DNA of 64,000 nt from Microbacterium enclense (GTDB taxonomy: Bacteria > Actinomycetota > Actinomycetes > Actinomycetales > Microbacteriaceae). Positions within the stretch are counted from its first letter, which is position 1. Each line of letters begins with the position of its first letter. This document shows, one piece after another, positions 45,649-53,087 of this stretch. The stretch is from the NCBI GenBank assembly GCA_038182865.1, contig CP116226.1:124001-188000 (forward strand), in the 5' to 3' direction. The translations under genes and the position numbers were made by a program. The notes below the pieces were generated by a model. The model saw nothing but the letters and a program-made list of their open reading frames with translations, did not search any database and was not told the DNA's origin.

Positions 45649-47063
45649 CCGGCGTGAGCATCGAGTTCGGCAAGGCGCTCCGCGCGCGCGCGACCCCCAT
45701 TCCCGGGCTGATCCTGATCGATCTGCCCGTGCACGGCGACGCGCGGGGGTGGTTCAAGGAGAACTGGCAGCGCGAGAAGATGGTCGCCGCCGGGGTCGAT
45801 CTCCCCGACTTCGGTCCGGTGCAGAACAACATCTCGTTCAACGACGCGGTGGGCACCACCCGTGGCATCCACGCCGAGCCCTGGGACAAGTACGTCTCCG
45901 TCGCCACGGGCCGTATCTTCGGTGCGTGGGTGGACCTCCGCGAGGGCGACACCTTCGGCGCGGTCTTCACCGCCGAACTCGACCCGTCGACGGCGATCTT
46001 CGTGCCGCGCGGCGTCGGCAACTCGTACCAGACGCTCGAGCCCGACACCGCTTACACCTATCTCGTCAACGACCACTGGTCGCCCGACGCGACATACACG
46101 TTCCTCAACCTCGCTGACGAGACCGCGGCCATCGCCTGGCCCATCCCCCTGGACTCGGTCGAGATCAGCGCGAAAGACCTCCAGCATCCGCGCCTCGCCG
46201 ACGTCGTCCCCATGCCCCCGGCGAAGATCCTCGTCACCGGCGCGGGCGGACAGCTCGGCCGGGCGCTGCGCGCGGAGTTCGGCGAGCACCCGTGGATCGA
46301 GTACGCCTCTCGCGACGACCTCGACCTGACCTCCCCGGATCTGGATGCCGCCCGCCGCTGGCGCGACTATCGCACGATCGTCAACGCCTCGGCGTACACC
46401 AAGGTCGACGCCGCCGAGACGGCCGAGGGCCGTACCGAGGCGTGGGCGGCCAACGTCACCGCGGTCGCCGCGCTCAGCCGCATCGCCACGGCGAACGGCA
46501 TCACCCTCGTGCACATCTCGAGCGACTACGTCTTCGACGGTGCGAAAGACGGCGCGTACACCGAGGACGACCGGGTGTCCCCCCTGGGCGTCTACGCGCA
46601 GACGAAGGCGGCCGGCGACGCGATCGTCTCCGTCGTCCCCCGCCACTACATCGTCCGCACCAGCTGGGTGATCGGCGACGGGCACAACTTCGTCCGCACG
46701 ATGGTCGACCTCGCCGAAAGGGGCGTCGACCCGCGCGTCGTGACCGACCAGGTGGGCCGTCTCACCCTGGCATCCGACATCGCCGCGAGCATCCGTCGCC
46801 TCCTCGAGTCCCGGGCGCCGTATGGCGTCCACAACATCACCAGCGCGGGCGAGCCGGCCAGCTGGTACGACGTCGCACGCGAGGTGTTCGCGCTGACCGG
46901 ACACGACCCCGACCGCATCACCGGGGTGACCACCGACGAGTACGACGCCGGCTCGACCGGTCCTGTCGCACCGCGCCCGCGCAACAGCGTGCTGGAGACC
47001 GCGGCGCTCGACGTCACCTGGCAGCAGCGGCTCGCCGAGTACCTCGCGTCCTCCCGCGGCTGA
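45645..47063 (+). CDS. rmlCD: Fused RmlC-RmlD: dTDP-4-keto-rhamnose 3,5-epimerase and reductase
   Basis: 472 aa with two enzymes in one chain. Residues 1 to about 188 are an RmlC cupin (HGDARGWFKENWQREKM, TTRGIHAEPWDKYV with catalytic His76 and Lys82, FVPRGVGNSYQTLE). Residues from about 193 are RmlD, an SDR with ILVTGAGGQLGRAL (199-205), SSDYVFDGAKDGAYTEDD and the catalytic YAQTK. Together they finish dTDP-L-rhamnose from the RmlB product. Fused RmlC-RmlD proteins are known in some actinobacteria. GTG 45645 overlaps the rmlB stop; GTG 45654 is an alternative three codons later. Confidence 0.95.
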   Translation: MTGVSIEFGKALRARATPIPGLILIDLPVHGDARGWFKENWQREKMVAAGVDLPDFGPVQNNISFNDAVGTTRGIHAEPWDKYVSVATGRIFGAWVDLREGDTFGAVFTAELDPSTAIFVPRGVGNSYQTLEPDTAYTYLVNDHWSPDATYTFLNLADETAAIAWPIPLDSVEISAKDLQHPRLADVVPMPPAKILVTGAGGQLGRALRAEFGEHPWIEYASRDDLDLTSPDLDAARRWRDYRTIVNASAYTKVDAAETAEGRTEAWAANVTAVAALSRIATANGITLVHISSDYVFDGAKDGAYTEDDRVSPLGVYAQTKAAGDAIVSVVPRHYIVRTSWVIGDGHNFVRTMVDLAERGVDPRVVTDQVGRLTLASDIAASIRRLLESRAPYGVHNITSAGEPASWYDVAREVFALTGHDPDRITGVTTDEYDAGSTGPVAPRPRNSVLETAALDVTWQQRLAEYLASSRG

Positions 47064-47113
47064 GGGCCCACCTCCGGCGGCTCCCAGGAACCCGCACGGT
47101 AGGATCGGAGGCG

Positions 47114-48025
47114 ATGTCACGCGCAAATGAAGAGGCTACGCTTCGCCTGCAGCGGCTGGCGGCGACCCCGCTCAAGCCGGTCGGCGCCGTCAGCGGTTCC
47201 GGAGCGTGGTGGGGAGCGGTCCGCGCGATCTTCTCCCACCGCGAGATGCTGGGCCTCCTCGTCCGCCGTGACCTGAAGGCGCGCTACAAAGACTCCACGC
47301 TGGGGTTCTTCTGGTCGCTCATCCGCCCGCTGATCCAGCTGGCCGTCTACTTCGTCGTCATGGGTCAGTTCCTGCAGGCGGCGAAGAGCATCCCCGACTT
47401 CGCGGTCTACGTCTTCGCGGGCCTGTCCGCGATCGGTCTGTTCACCGAGATCGTCGTCGGCGGAACCGGCTCGGTGCTCACCAATGCGGGCCTCGTCAAG
47501 AAGGTGTACCTCCCCCGTGAGGTGTTCCCCCTCTCGAGCGTGGGCTCGGCCCTGTTCAACTTCGGCATCCAGCTGATCGTGCTGATCGGCGCCACGCTGC
47601 TCGTCGCGAAGCCGCCACTGCACCTCCAGCTCGCGTACGCGGTCCCCGCTGTCCTGTTGATCGTCGTGTACGGCACGGCGTTCGCGCTGCTGTTCAGCGC
47701 GGTGAACGTCTACCTCCGCGACGTGCAGTACCTCGTCGAGGTGATCACGATGCTGCTCTTCTGGGCGAGTCCGATCGTCTACTCGTGGCAGATGGCCAAG
47801 ACCCTGATTCCGTCCCAGCTCGTCCTCGACGTGTACACGAACAACCCCCTCACCCTCGCCGTCCTCGGCTTCCAGCGCGCGTTCTGGGTCGCCGGCGACA
47901 CCGCGGAGTGGCCCGCCGACCTCCTCATGCGCATGGGCATCGCCGGCGCGATCGGCGTCGTGCTGCTGCTCATCTGCCACCGCGTCTTCATCCGCCTGCA
48001 GGGCAACTTCGCCCAGGAGCTCTGA
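47114..48025 (+). CDS. wzm: Polysaccharide ABC exporter permease (second Wzm)
   Basis: 303 aa, ABC-2 type, with six helices after a 60-residue cytoplasmic N-terminus. Markers are LLVRRDLKARYKDSTLGFFWSLIRPLIQL, NAGLVKKVYLPREVFPLSSV and the conserved FWASPIVYSWQM. It is a separate paralogue of the Wzm at 28978 and lies at the end of the rhamnose genes. The ATG has GGAGG four bases upstream, and a TAGGAT box overlaps this leader (47100-47105). It is probably the channel for a rhamnose-containing glycan, paired with the ATPase that follows four bases downstream. Confidence 0.93.
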   Translation: MSRANEEATLRLQRLAATPLKPVGAVSGSGAWWGAVRAIFSHREMLGLLVRRDLKARYKDSTLGFFWSLIRPLIQLAVYFVVMGQFLQAAKSIPDFAVYVFAGLSAIGLFTEIVVGGTGSVLTNAGLVKKVYLPREVFPLSSVGSALFNFGIQLIVLIGATLLVAKPPLHLQLAYAVPAVLLIVVYGTAFALLFSAVNVYLRDVQYLVEVITMLLFWASPIVYSWQMAKTLIPSQLVLDVYTNNPLTLAVLGFQRAFWVAGDTAEWPADLLMRMGIAGAIGVVLLLICHRVFIRLQGNFAQEL

Positions 48026-48029
48026 CCCC

Positions 48030-49259
48030 ATGTCCACGCCCCCCGTCCTGCCCTCGGAGAGTGCCCCGCGCCCCGAGGTCGCCCGCATCCGCGGCGTCTC
48101 GAAGAAGTTCACGATCCGCAAGGACTCCTCCATCAAGGAGCGCGTCGTAACGCTCGGCCGCGCCGGACGCCGCCACAAGAAGGAGTTCTGGGCGCTGCGC
48201 AACGTCGACCTCGACATCTACGCGGGCGAGACGATCGGCCTGATCGGCCACAACGGCTCCGGCAAGAGCACGCTGCTGAAGGTCATCGGCGGCATCGTCG
48301 ACCCGACCTCGGGAACCGTCGAAGAACGCGGTCGCCTGGCCGCTCTGCTCGAGTTGGGTGCCGGGTTCCACCCCGACCTCACCGGCCGCGAGAACGTCTT
48401 CCTCAACGCCTCCGTGCTCGGCCTCAGCCGAGAAGAGACCGAGGCGCAGTTCGACGACATCGTCGCGTTCGCCTCGATCGGCGACTTCATCGACACCCAG
48501 GTGAAGTTCTACTCCTCGGGCATGTACGTGCGCCTCGCCTTCGCGGTCGCCGTGCACACCGACCCCGACGTCCTGCTCGTGGACGAGGTGCTCGCCGTCG
48601 GCGACGAAGCGTTCCAGCGCAAGTGCATGGATCGCATCCGCGACTTCCAGAAAGAGGGGCGCACGATCATCCTCGTGACGCACTCCCTCGATCAGGTGGT
48701 CGAGCTGTGCGGTCGCGCCGTACTCCTGCACCAGGGTGAGGTCCTCTTCGACGGCGCCCCTTCCACGGCCGTCGCCCGCTTCCGCGACCTGCTCGAGGAG
48801 CGCCGGGTCGCCGAGCGCGACGCCGCCGAACCCGGCGTCCCCCGTCCGCAGGGGTCCGTCCGCAGCGTCAGCGCGGTCGTCGCGGGCCGGGCGCCCGGAC
48901 AACCCCTGCAACCCGGCGACGACCTCGAGGTCCGGCTGACACTCGCCTCCGAGCAGCTGAACGAGTGGGGATGCCGCATCCAGATCGACGACCACATGGG
49001 CCACAAGATGTTCGTCACGGGTACCGACTGGCTCAAGACCCCCGTCGACCCGATGAAGGGTGAGACAGAGGTCTCGTTCGTGCTGAAGGACCCGCCGCTC
49101 GCCGGCGGCAAGTACTTCGTCAACGCCACCCTCATCGACGGGCACGGCAACGACCTGCACAACATCATGCAGGCCACCTCGTTCAACGTCGAGTTCGACC
49201 CCCGCGCCACCGGTTACCTGCGCATCGACGTCGAAGGGTCGACGAGCGGAGCCCGCTGA
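48030..49259 (+). CDS. wzt: Polysaccharide ABC exporter ATPase with C-terminal domain (second Wzt)
   Basis: 409 aa. The ATPase half has Walker A GHNGSGKST (73-81), FYSSGMYVRLAFA as signature, VLLVDEVLAVGDE and a switch His in VTHSLDQV. From about residue 275 a C-terminal domain of about 125 residues continues (SVRSVSAVVAGRAPGQPLQPGDDLEVRLTL through NVEFDPRATGYL). It has the Ig-like pattern of Wzt carbohydrate-binding domains that recognise the finished chain end (as in E. coli O8/O9a). The cargo is therefore likely a glycan with a defined terminal group, different from the galactofuranan exporter's. Confidence 0.93.
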   Translation: MSTPPVLPSESAPRPEVARIRGVSKKFTIRKDSSIKERVVTLGRAGRRHKKEFWALRNVDLDIYAGETIGLIGHNGSGKSTLLKVIGGIVDPTSGTVEERGRLAALLELGAGFHPDLTGRENVFLNASVLGLSREETEAQFDDIVAFASIGDFIDTQVKFYSSGMYVRLAFAVAVHTDPDVLLVDEVLAVGDEAFQRKCMDRIRDFQKEGRTIILVTHSLDQVVELCGRAVLLHQGEVLFDGAPSTAVARFRDLLEERRVAERDAAEPGVPRPQGSVRSVSAVVAGRAPGQPLQPGDDLEVRLTLASEQLNEWGCRIQIDDHMGHKMFVTGTDWLKTPVDPMKGETEVSFVLKDPPLAGGKYFVNATLIDGHGNDLHNIMQATSFNVEFDPRATGYLRIDVEGSTSGAR

Positions 49260-49365
49260 CCCGCTCTCCCGCGCCCCCACGGGCAGGCGGGCGTGACGTT
49301 CTCAGACCGTGCCGCGCAGCAGACCACGACCACCGGGCCCTGACCGGATGGGTGGGCCGAGAGCC

Positions 49366-50229
49366 TCAGCCGCGAGCGGAGAAGGGCGACCCCGCCATGA
49401 GGGCGGTGATCGTCGTCGCCTCGCCCCAGATGCCCGGTGAGTCGTACGGACGATCGGGGAAGGCCCCGTACTGCAGCGCGACGTGGAGACCGTTCTCGGC
49501 GATGAAGCGCTCGACGCGGCTCGCCAGAGACTCCGGCTCCCCCGATGCCACGTTCACGATCCCGGTGACACCGTCCGCGGTCGCCGCAACGGCGATCTGG
49601 CGTCCGAGTTCGGCGACGTCGATGAAGTCGTAGAGCGTTCGACCCGTGGTGAAGGGGAACGAGGTGTCCCCGCGATCGGCCGCTTCGAGGAGCTTGGCGA
49701 AGATCGAGCGGTTCCGGCGGTCGTCGCCGAGGATGTAGTAAGCGCGGAGCCAGACGAACTGCGCGCGGTCCCCGATCGTCAGCGTGGCGGAGCGACGGAG
49801 AGCGTCTTTGGCGATGCCGTACAGGGTCACGGGGTTCGTCGGGGTCTCGGCCGTCACCGCCCCCTCCCAGTAACCGATCTCGTGCATCGACCCCAGAGCG
49901 GCGATACGCGTCACCCCGGCCTCCACGAGCCCCGTGAGGAACCGGTAGTGGTCCGACAGGCGTTCGAGGTGAGAGGGGGCGTTGTGCACGAAGCCGTCCT
50001 GCCACGCCAGGTGGATGACCGCCTCGATGCGATCCACCGGAACGACGTCGGAGACGGCGAACGAAGGATCGAGCACGTCGGCTTCGATGACGCGCGCCGC
50101 GGGGTCGAGGTCTCCCTCGCGGCGATGCCGCACGATGGCGACGGCCTCGTAGCCCAGCTCGACGACCGCGCGGGTGACATGCCGCCCGACGTATCCCCCT
50201 GCACCGGTGATGACGACGATCTTGCTCAC
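49366..50229 (-). CDS. NAD-dependent epimerase/dehydratase family protein
   Basis: 287 aa, extended SDR. VVITGAGGYVGRHVTRAVV binds the cofactor, and VTLYGIAKDALRR holds Tyr-x3-Lys. Ser/Thr of the active site is in AALGSMHEIGYW. The C-terminal substrate part includes GRTLYDFIDVAELGRQI. It is the last gene of the minus-strand run that starts at 52865 or further up, and converges on wzt with a 106-base gap that shows no clear terminator. Probably makes or reduces a nucleotide-linked sugar; HldD-type heptose epimerase is not supported by length or motifs. Confidence 0.86.
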   Translation of the reverse strand: MSKIVVITGAGGYVGRHVTRAVVELGYEAVAIVRHRREGDLDPAARVIEADVLDPSFAVSDVVPVDRIEAVIHLAWQDGFVHNAPSHLERLSDHYRFLTGLVEAGVTRIAALGSMHEIGYWEGAVTAETPTNPVTLYGIAKDALRRSATLTIGDRAQFVWLRAYYILGDDRRNRSIFAKLLEAADRGDTSFPFTTGRTLYDFIDVAELGRQIAVAATADGVTGIVNVASGEPESLASRVERFIAENGLHVALQYGAFPDRPYDSPGIWGEATTITALMAGSPFSARG

Positions 50230-50245
50230 GACGACCTCCTGGGCT

Positions 50246-51481
50246 CTACCGTACGACGCCGATGACGATCAGGGCCGCCGTGACGAGGAGCAGCAGGACG
50301 AGGGGGATGAATCGTGTGCGCACGAGCAGCCCGGTGCCTCCGCCGCTCGGAGCCACGGGATCGACGCGCAGGACACGCGCCAGCCATCGTGGCATCCAGT
50401 TCTTCAGATCGAGCGCCGGCTTCTCGAACAGCATGTAACTGACGTAGGCGTAGAGGTGCACAGCGACGATCACGACGAGCAGGTACACGAAGGCGCCCGC
50501 CCGCTCGGGGAGACCGTACTCGGCGGCGAGGAACATGACCGGCCAGCCTGCGATGTAGATGCCGTACGACAGGTCGGCGTGGCGGTCCCACCGCGAGAGC
50601 GCGGTCACGCGCGTGCCGAACCAGATCAATCCGTACGCGAACGCGTACTGCCCGAAGAGGAACCAGCCGCCGCGCCACCAGCACAACGCCGCGATGACGA
50701 GCATCGCGATCCCGAGGCGATCGTCGAACGGCACCTTCTCGATGTACAGCTGCACGAGCGTGCCGAAGGCGAACGGGGCTGCGAGCTGCAGCACCTGCGG
50801 GTTGGACAGCGTCTGGATGATCGACCCGAGGTCACCGACGTGCAAAGCCTGGAACGTGCTCAGCACGAGGATGCCGCCCGCCACGATGGCCCCGACGATG
50901 CGCGCGCGCAGGGCCCCGATGACCCCGAGGACCAAGACACCGAGGTAGCAGGCGAACTCGTACATCAGGGTCCACGCGGAGCCGTTCCACGTGTTGTACC
51001 CCACCTGGACGGCGTGGGTGCTCCCTCCGGTCCCGGCGATCGCCCACTGGTTCAGGACGAGGGTGAAGTTGTTCGCCACGTAGTCCCACGGCGAGTTGTC
51101 GGGGAACGAGAGGAAGCCCTGGAAGGTGCCCTGGGAGTGGTGCCAGGCGAGGGGGGCGAACAGGAACGCGGTCACCACGAGGATGAGGAACCACGCCGGA
51201 TAGATGCGCGCGACGCGGTGCCACAGGTAGCGGAAGGGCGACCGCGATCGCATCATGCTCCGCGTGATCAGCATGCCGGAGAGGAAGAAGAACCCCGTGA
51301 CGGCGACACCGCCGAGCGAGGTCTCGGCTCCCCATTGCGCGCCGATGTCGACGCCGCCGAAGATGCCCGCGATCGGGCCCGCGTGCGAGAAGATCACCAT
51401 GAAGGCCATCGCCCATCGGAGGAACCCGATGGAGTTGTGACGCGGATCGAACACCTCTCCCAGACTGCGCACTGCGATCAC
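50246..51481 (-). CDS. Membrane acyltransferase-3 family protein
   Basis: 411 aa with about ten transmembrane helices. The N-terminal block SIGFLRWAMAFMVIFSHAGPIAG carries the R-x10-H motif (catalytic His). GGVAVTGFFFLSGMLITRSMM and RVARIYPAWFLIL are typical of NodX/OafA-type O-acyltransferases. Unlike the 679-aa protein at 29792 it lacks a SGNH domain. It presumably acylates a sugar of the neighbouring glycan. GTG 51481 overlaps the stop of the upstream glycosyltransferase (GTGTGA). Confidence 0.9.
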   Translation of the reverse strand: MIAVRSLGEVFDPRHNSIGFLRWAMAFMVIFSHAGPIAGIFGGVDIGAQWGAETSLGGVAVTGFFFLSGMLITRSMMRSRSPFRYLWHRVARIYPAWFLILVVTAFLFAPLAWHHSQGTFQGFLSFPDNSPWDYVANNFTLVLNQWAIAGTGGSTHAVQVGYNTWNGSAWTLMYEFACYLGVLVLGVIGALRARIVGAIVAGGILVLSTFQALHVGDLGSIIQTLSNPQVLQLAAPFAFGTLVQLYIEKVPFDDRLGIAMLVIAALCWWRGGWFLFGQYAFAYGLIWFGTRVTALSRWDRHADLSYGIYIAGWPVMFLAAEYGLPERAGAFVYLLVVIVAVHLYAYVSYMLFEKPALDLKNWMPRWLARVLRVDPVAPSGGGTGLLVRTRFIPLVLLLLVTAALIVIGVVR

Positions 51482-52602
51482 ACGCCGAGGGGATAACCGA
51501 ATTCCTCGGCACCCTCCCACGTCGCGGCCGGGATGTTCGTGTAGATCGGCTCGGCACCGGAGAAGAAGTTGCGGATCGCCGCGAGCACGTCGAGGGTGTC
51601 GGTGTCGATCTCGACCGTGAACCCGTTCCAGTGCGCGGTGCACATCTCGTACGCCTGCGAGCGGATCGCGACGGTGACGACGCTCGGATCCTGATCGATC
51701 CAGTCGAGGGTGGGATCGACGACCGCGTACCCTCCGCGTGCGGCAGCCTCGAGGATGAGAGCGGCGACCGCACGGATCTGGGCCTGCTCGAGAACGCCCG
51801 ACCGCAGGAAGCCGTCGACGCTCCACCGGAACATCGGCGAGCGATGATTGACGATGTGCTGGTTGCTCCAGTCGGCGATGTCGCTCTGCGCGATGACGCC
51901 GGCGGCGAGCGTCGACCCGCGTCCCGCGTGGTAGACGAACGCTCCCTGGGCGAGCAGGTGCTGGTAGCCGGCGTTGGACGCGCGGGCGGACCAGTCGGAC
52001 TCTTCCCCGTAGCCGCGGCCGAAGACGGGGTCCATGAGCCCCACGGTGGGGAGCACGGCGACGGGCACGATCATCGCGAACGAGATACCCGCGGGGATCT
52101 CGAGCGCCTCGGAGGCGAACTCGGCCGAGAGCGCCTCGCCGATGAGGTCGGCGACCTCGGGCGTCTCGGTGTAGAGCTCGGTTCCGTTGGGGAGAGAGTA
52201 CGGATCGACGTTCGTCGACCACGCGGTCACAGAGGCCGCGGCGGGCGACGCGGACACCACGTCGAGGAGCACCTTGACGGAGTTCCGCGAGTAGATCACG
52301 TCGGAGTTCGAGATGATGACGTAGTCGTAGCCGAGCCGCTGAGCCGTCGCGAGCCCGAGGTTGACGTTGCGCGGGATCCCCTGGTTGCGCGGCGACCGGT
52401 AGAAGACGGCGCCGAACTCGGCGGCGAGCTCGGCGAGGTACTCGCTGAAGCCCGGCTCGGGGCTGCAGTCGTCGAGCACCAGCACGTCGAGGTCGAAGCC
52501 GTCGTGATCGAGGTGCGCGATGGACTCGAACGTCCGGCGCGCGAAGTCTCGTCCGTTGTAGAAGGTGACGGCGAGCAGAATCCGGGGCGTCGCCGCGGTC
52601 AC
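51478..52602 (-). CDS. Glycosyltransferase family 2 protein
   Basis: 374 aa. The GT-A domain starts ILLAVTFYNGRDFARRTFESI, has VLVLDDCSPEPG, NQGIPRNVNLGLATAQ and the metal motif SNSDVIY (SD in place of DxD), then GRGYGEESDWSARA with the acidic pair. The last 120 residues form an extra domain of unknown type (DWIDQDPSVVTVAIRSQAYE through EGAEEFGYPLGV). The GTG start overlaps the stop of the 88-aa coiled-coil gene, so the two proteins are made together and may interact. Confidence 0.87.
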   Translation of the reverse strand: MTAATPRILLAVTFYNGRDFARRTFESIAHLDHDGFDLDVLVLDDCSPEPGFSEYLAELAAEFGAVFYRSPRNQGIPRNVNLGLATAQRLGYDYVIISNSDVIYSRNSVKVLLDVVSASPAAASVTAWSTNVDPYSLPNGTELYTETPEVADLIGEALSAEFASEALEIPAGISFAMIVPVAVLPTVGLMDPVFGRGYGEESDWSARASNAGYQHLLAQGAFVYHAGRGSTLAAGVIAQSDIADWSNQHIVNHRSPMFRWSVDGFLRSGVLEQAQIRAVAALILEAAARGGYAVVDPTLDWIDQDPSVVTVAIRSQAYEMCTAHWNGFTVEIDTDTLDVLAAIRNFFSGAEPIYTNIPAATWEGAEEFGYPLGV

Positions 52603-52865
52603 TGCCCCATCATCCTTCGCGCCCGGCGCGCCACGACGTAGAGGGCGTGGTTCTTGCGGAACACATGCTCCATCTTGCGGCGGGGGTCGAGGAGCTGCTT
52701 GAGCGAGACGATCTCGATCTGCAGCTTGGCGATCTGCTCCTCACGTTCGAGAAGGCCTCGAGTCAGTTCGATCACACGTCGGTTGGCGACCTCGGCATCC
52801 TGCAGCGCACGCTCGAGTGACACCGCGTCAACGGCTTCGGCGGTCAGCTCCGGGTTCTTCCCCAT
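52599..52865 (-). CDS. Small coiled-coil protein, 88 aa
   Basis: I do not recognise the family. Residues about 15-62 show heptad spacing of Leu/Val/Ile/Ala (SLERALQDAEVANRRVIEL, REEQIAKLQIEIVSLKQLL) and should form a parallel coiled coil. The C-terminus is strongly basic (RRKMEHVFRKNH, ARRARRMMG) and could touch membrane or RNA/DNA. There is no signal peptide. The ATG has a GAGAGG site. It is coupled by 4 bases to the glycosyltransferase downstream, so it may be a scaffold or length-control partner for it; this is inference. Preceded by a leader of about 150 bases. Confidence 0.75.
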   Translation of the reverse strand: MGKNPELTAEAVDAVSLERALQDAEVANRRVIELTRGLLEREEQIAKLQIEIVSLKQLLDPRRKMEHVFRKNHALYVVARRARRMMGQ

Positions 52866-52955
52866 GGCCAACACCTCTCTCTGATTCTCTGGGCACGACC
52901 CCGGCGCGGCACAGGGCCGCGACGAAGGGCATGCCGACTCGGTGGCCGGGAACGT

Positions 52956-53026
52956 TCACGATGGGCCTGCCGAAAAACGGCGGTGGAGGGGAACCGGATC
53001 CTTCATCCACATCGTGTCGTAGATTA
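52956..53026 (-). promoter_or_regulatory. Possible promoter and 18-codon leader ORF upstream of the coiled-coil gene
   Basis: A -10-like TAATCT (53021-53026, minus strand) lies in a small AT-rich patch. Eight bases after it an ATG opens an 18-codon frame (53012 down to 52956) starting MWMKDPVPLHRRF and ending TGA. If transcribed from this box, the coiled-coil gene has a leader of about 150 bases containing this frame. It is weak evidence: no -35 is visible. Confidence 0.3.
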
Positions 53027-53069
53027 GCATCCCCCCGTGAGCGCATCCTGGCGCTCGCGCCCGTCGCCC

Positions 53070-53082
53070 CGCCGCGTCGGCG
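53070..53082 (-). terminator. Weak hairpin after the 891-aa LGFP protein
   Basis: CGCCG-cgt-CGGCG (53070-53082) lies six bases beyond the LGFP gene's stop. A GC-rich stretch with a second short palindrome (53050-53061) follows. No T-run. Confidence 0.3.
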
Positions 53083-53087
53083 AGAGT

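Noticed and set aside
49260..49365. Possible terminator between wzt and the convergent epimerase gene
   Set aside because: Only a 5-bp stem with a 13-base loop could be drawn; too weak to call.
49366..50229. The epimerase gene as the missing heptose epimerase HldD
   Set aside because: The chain is short for HldD, lacks its characteristic start and C-terminal blocks, and sits 9 kb from the heptose genes.
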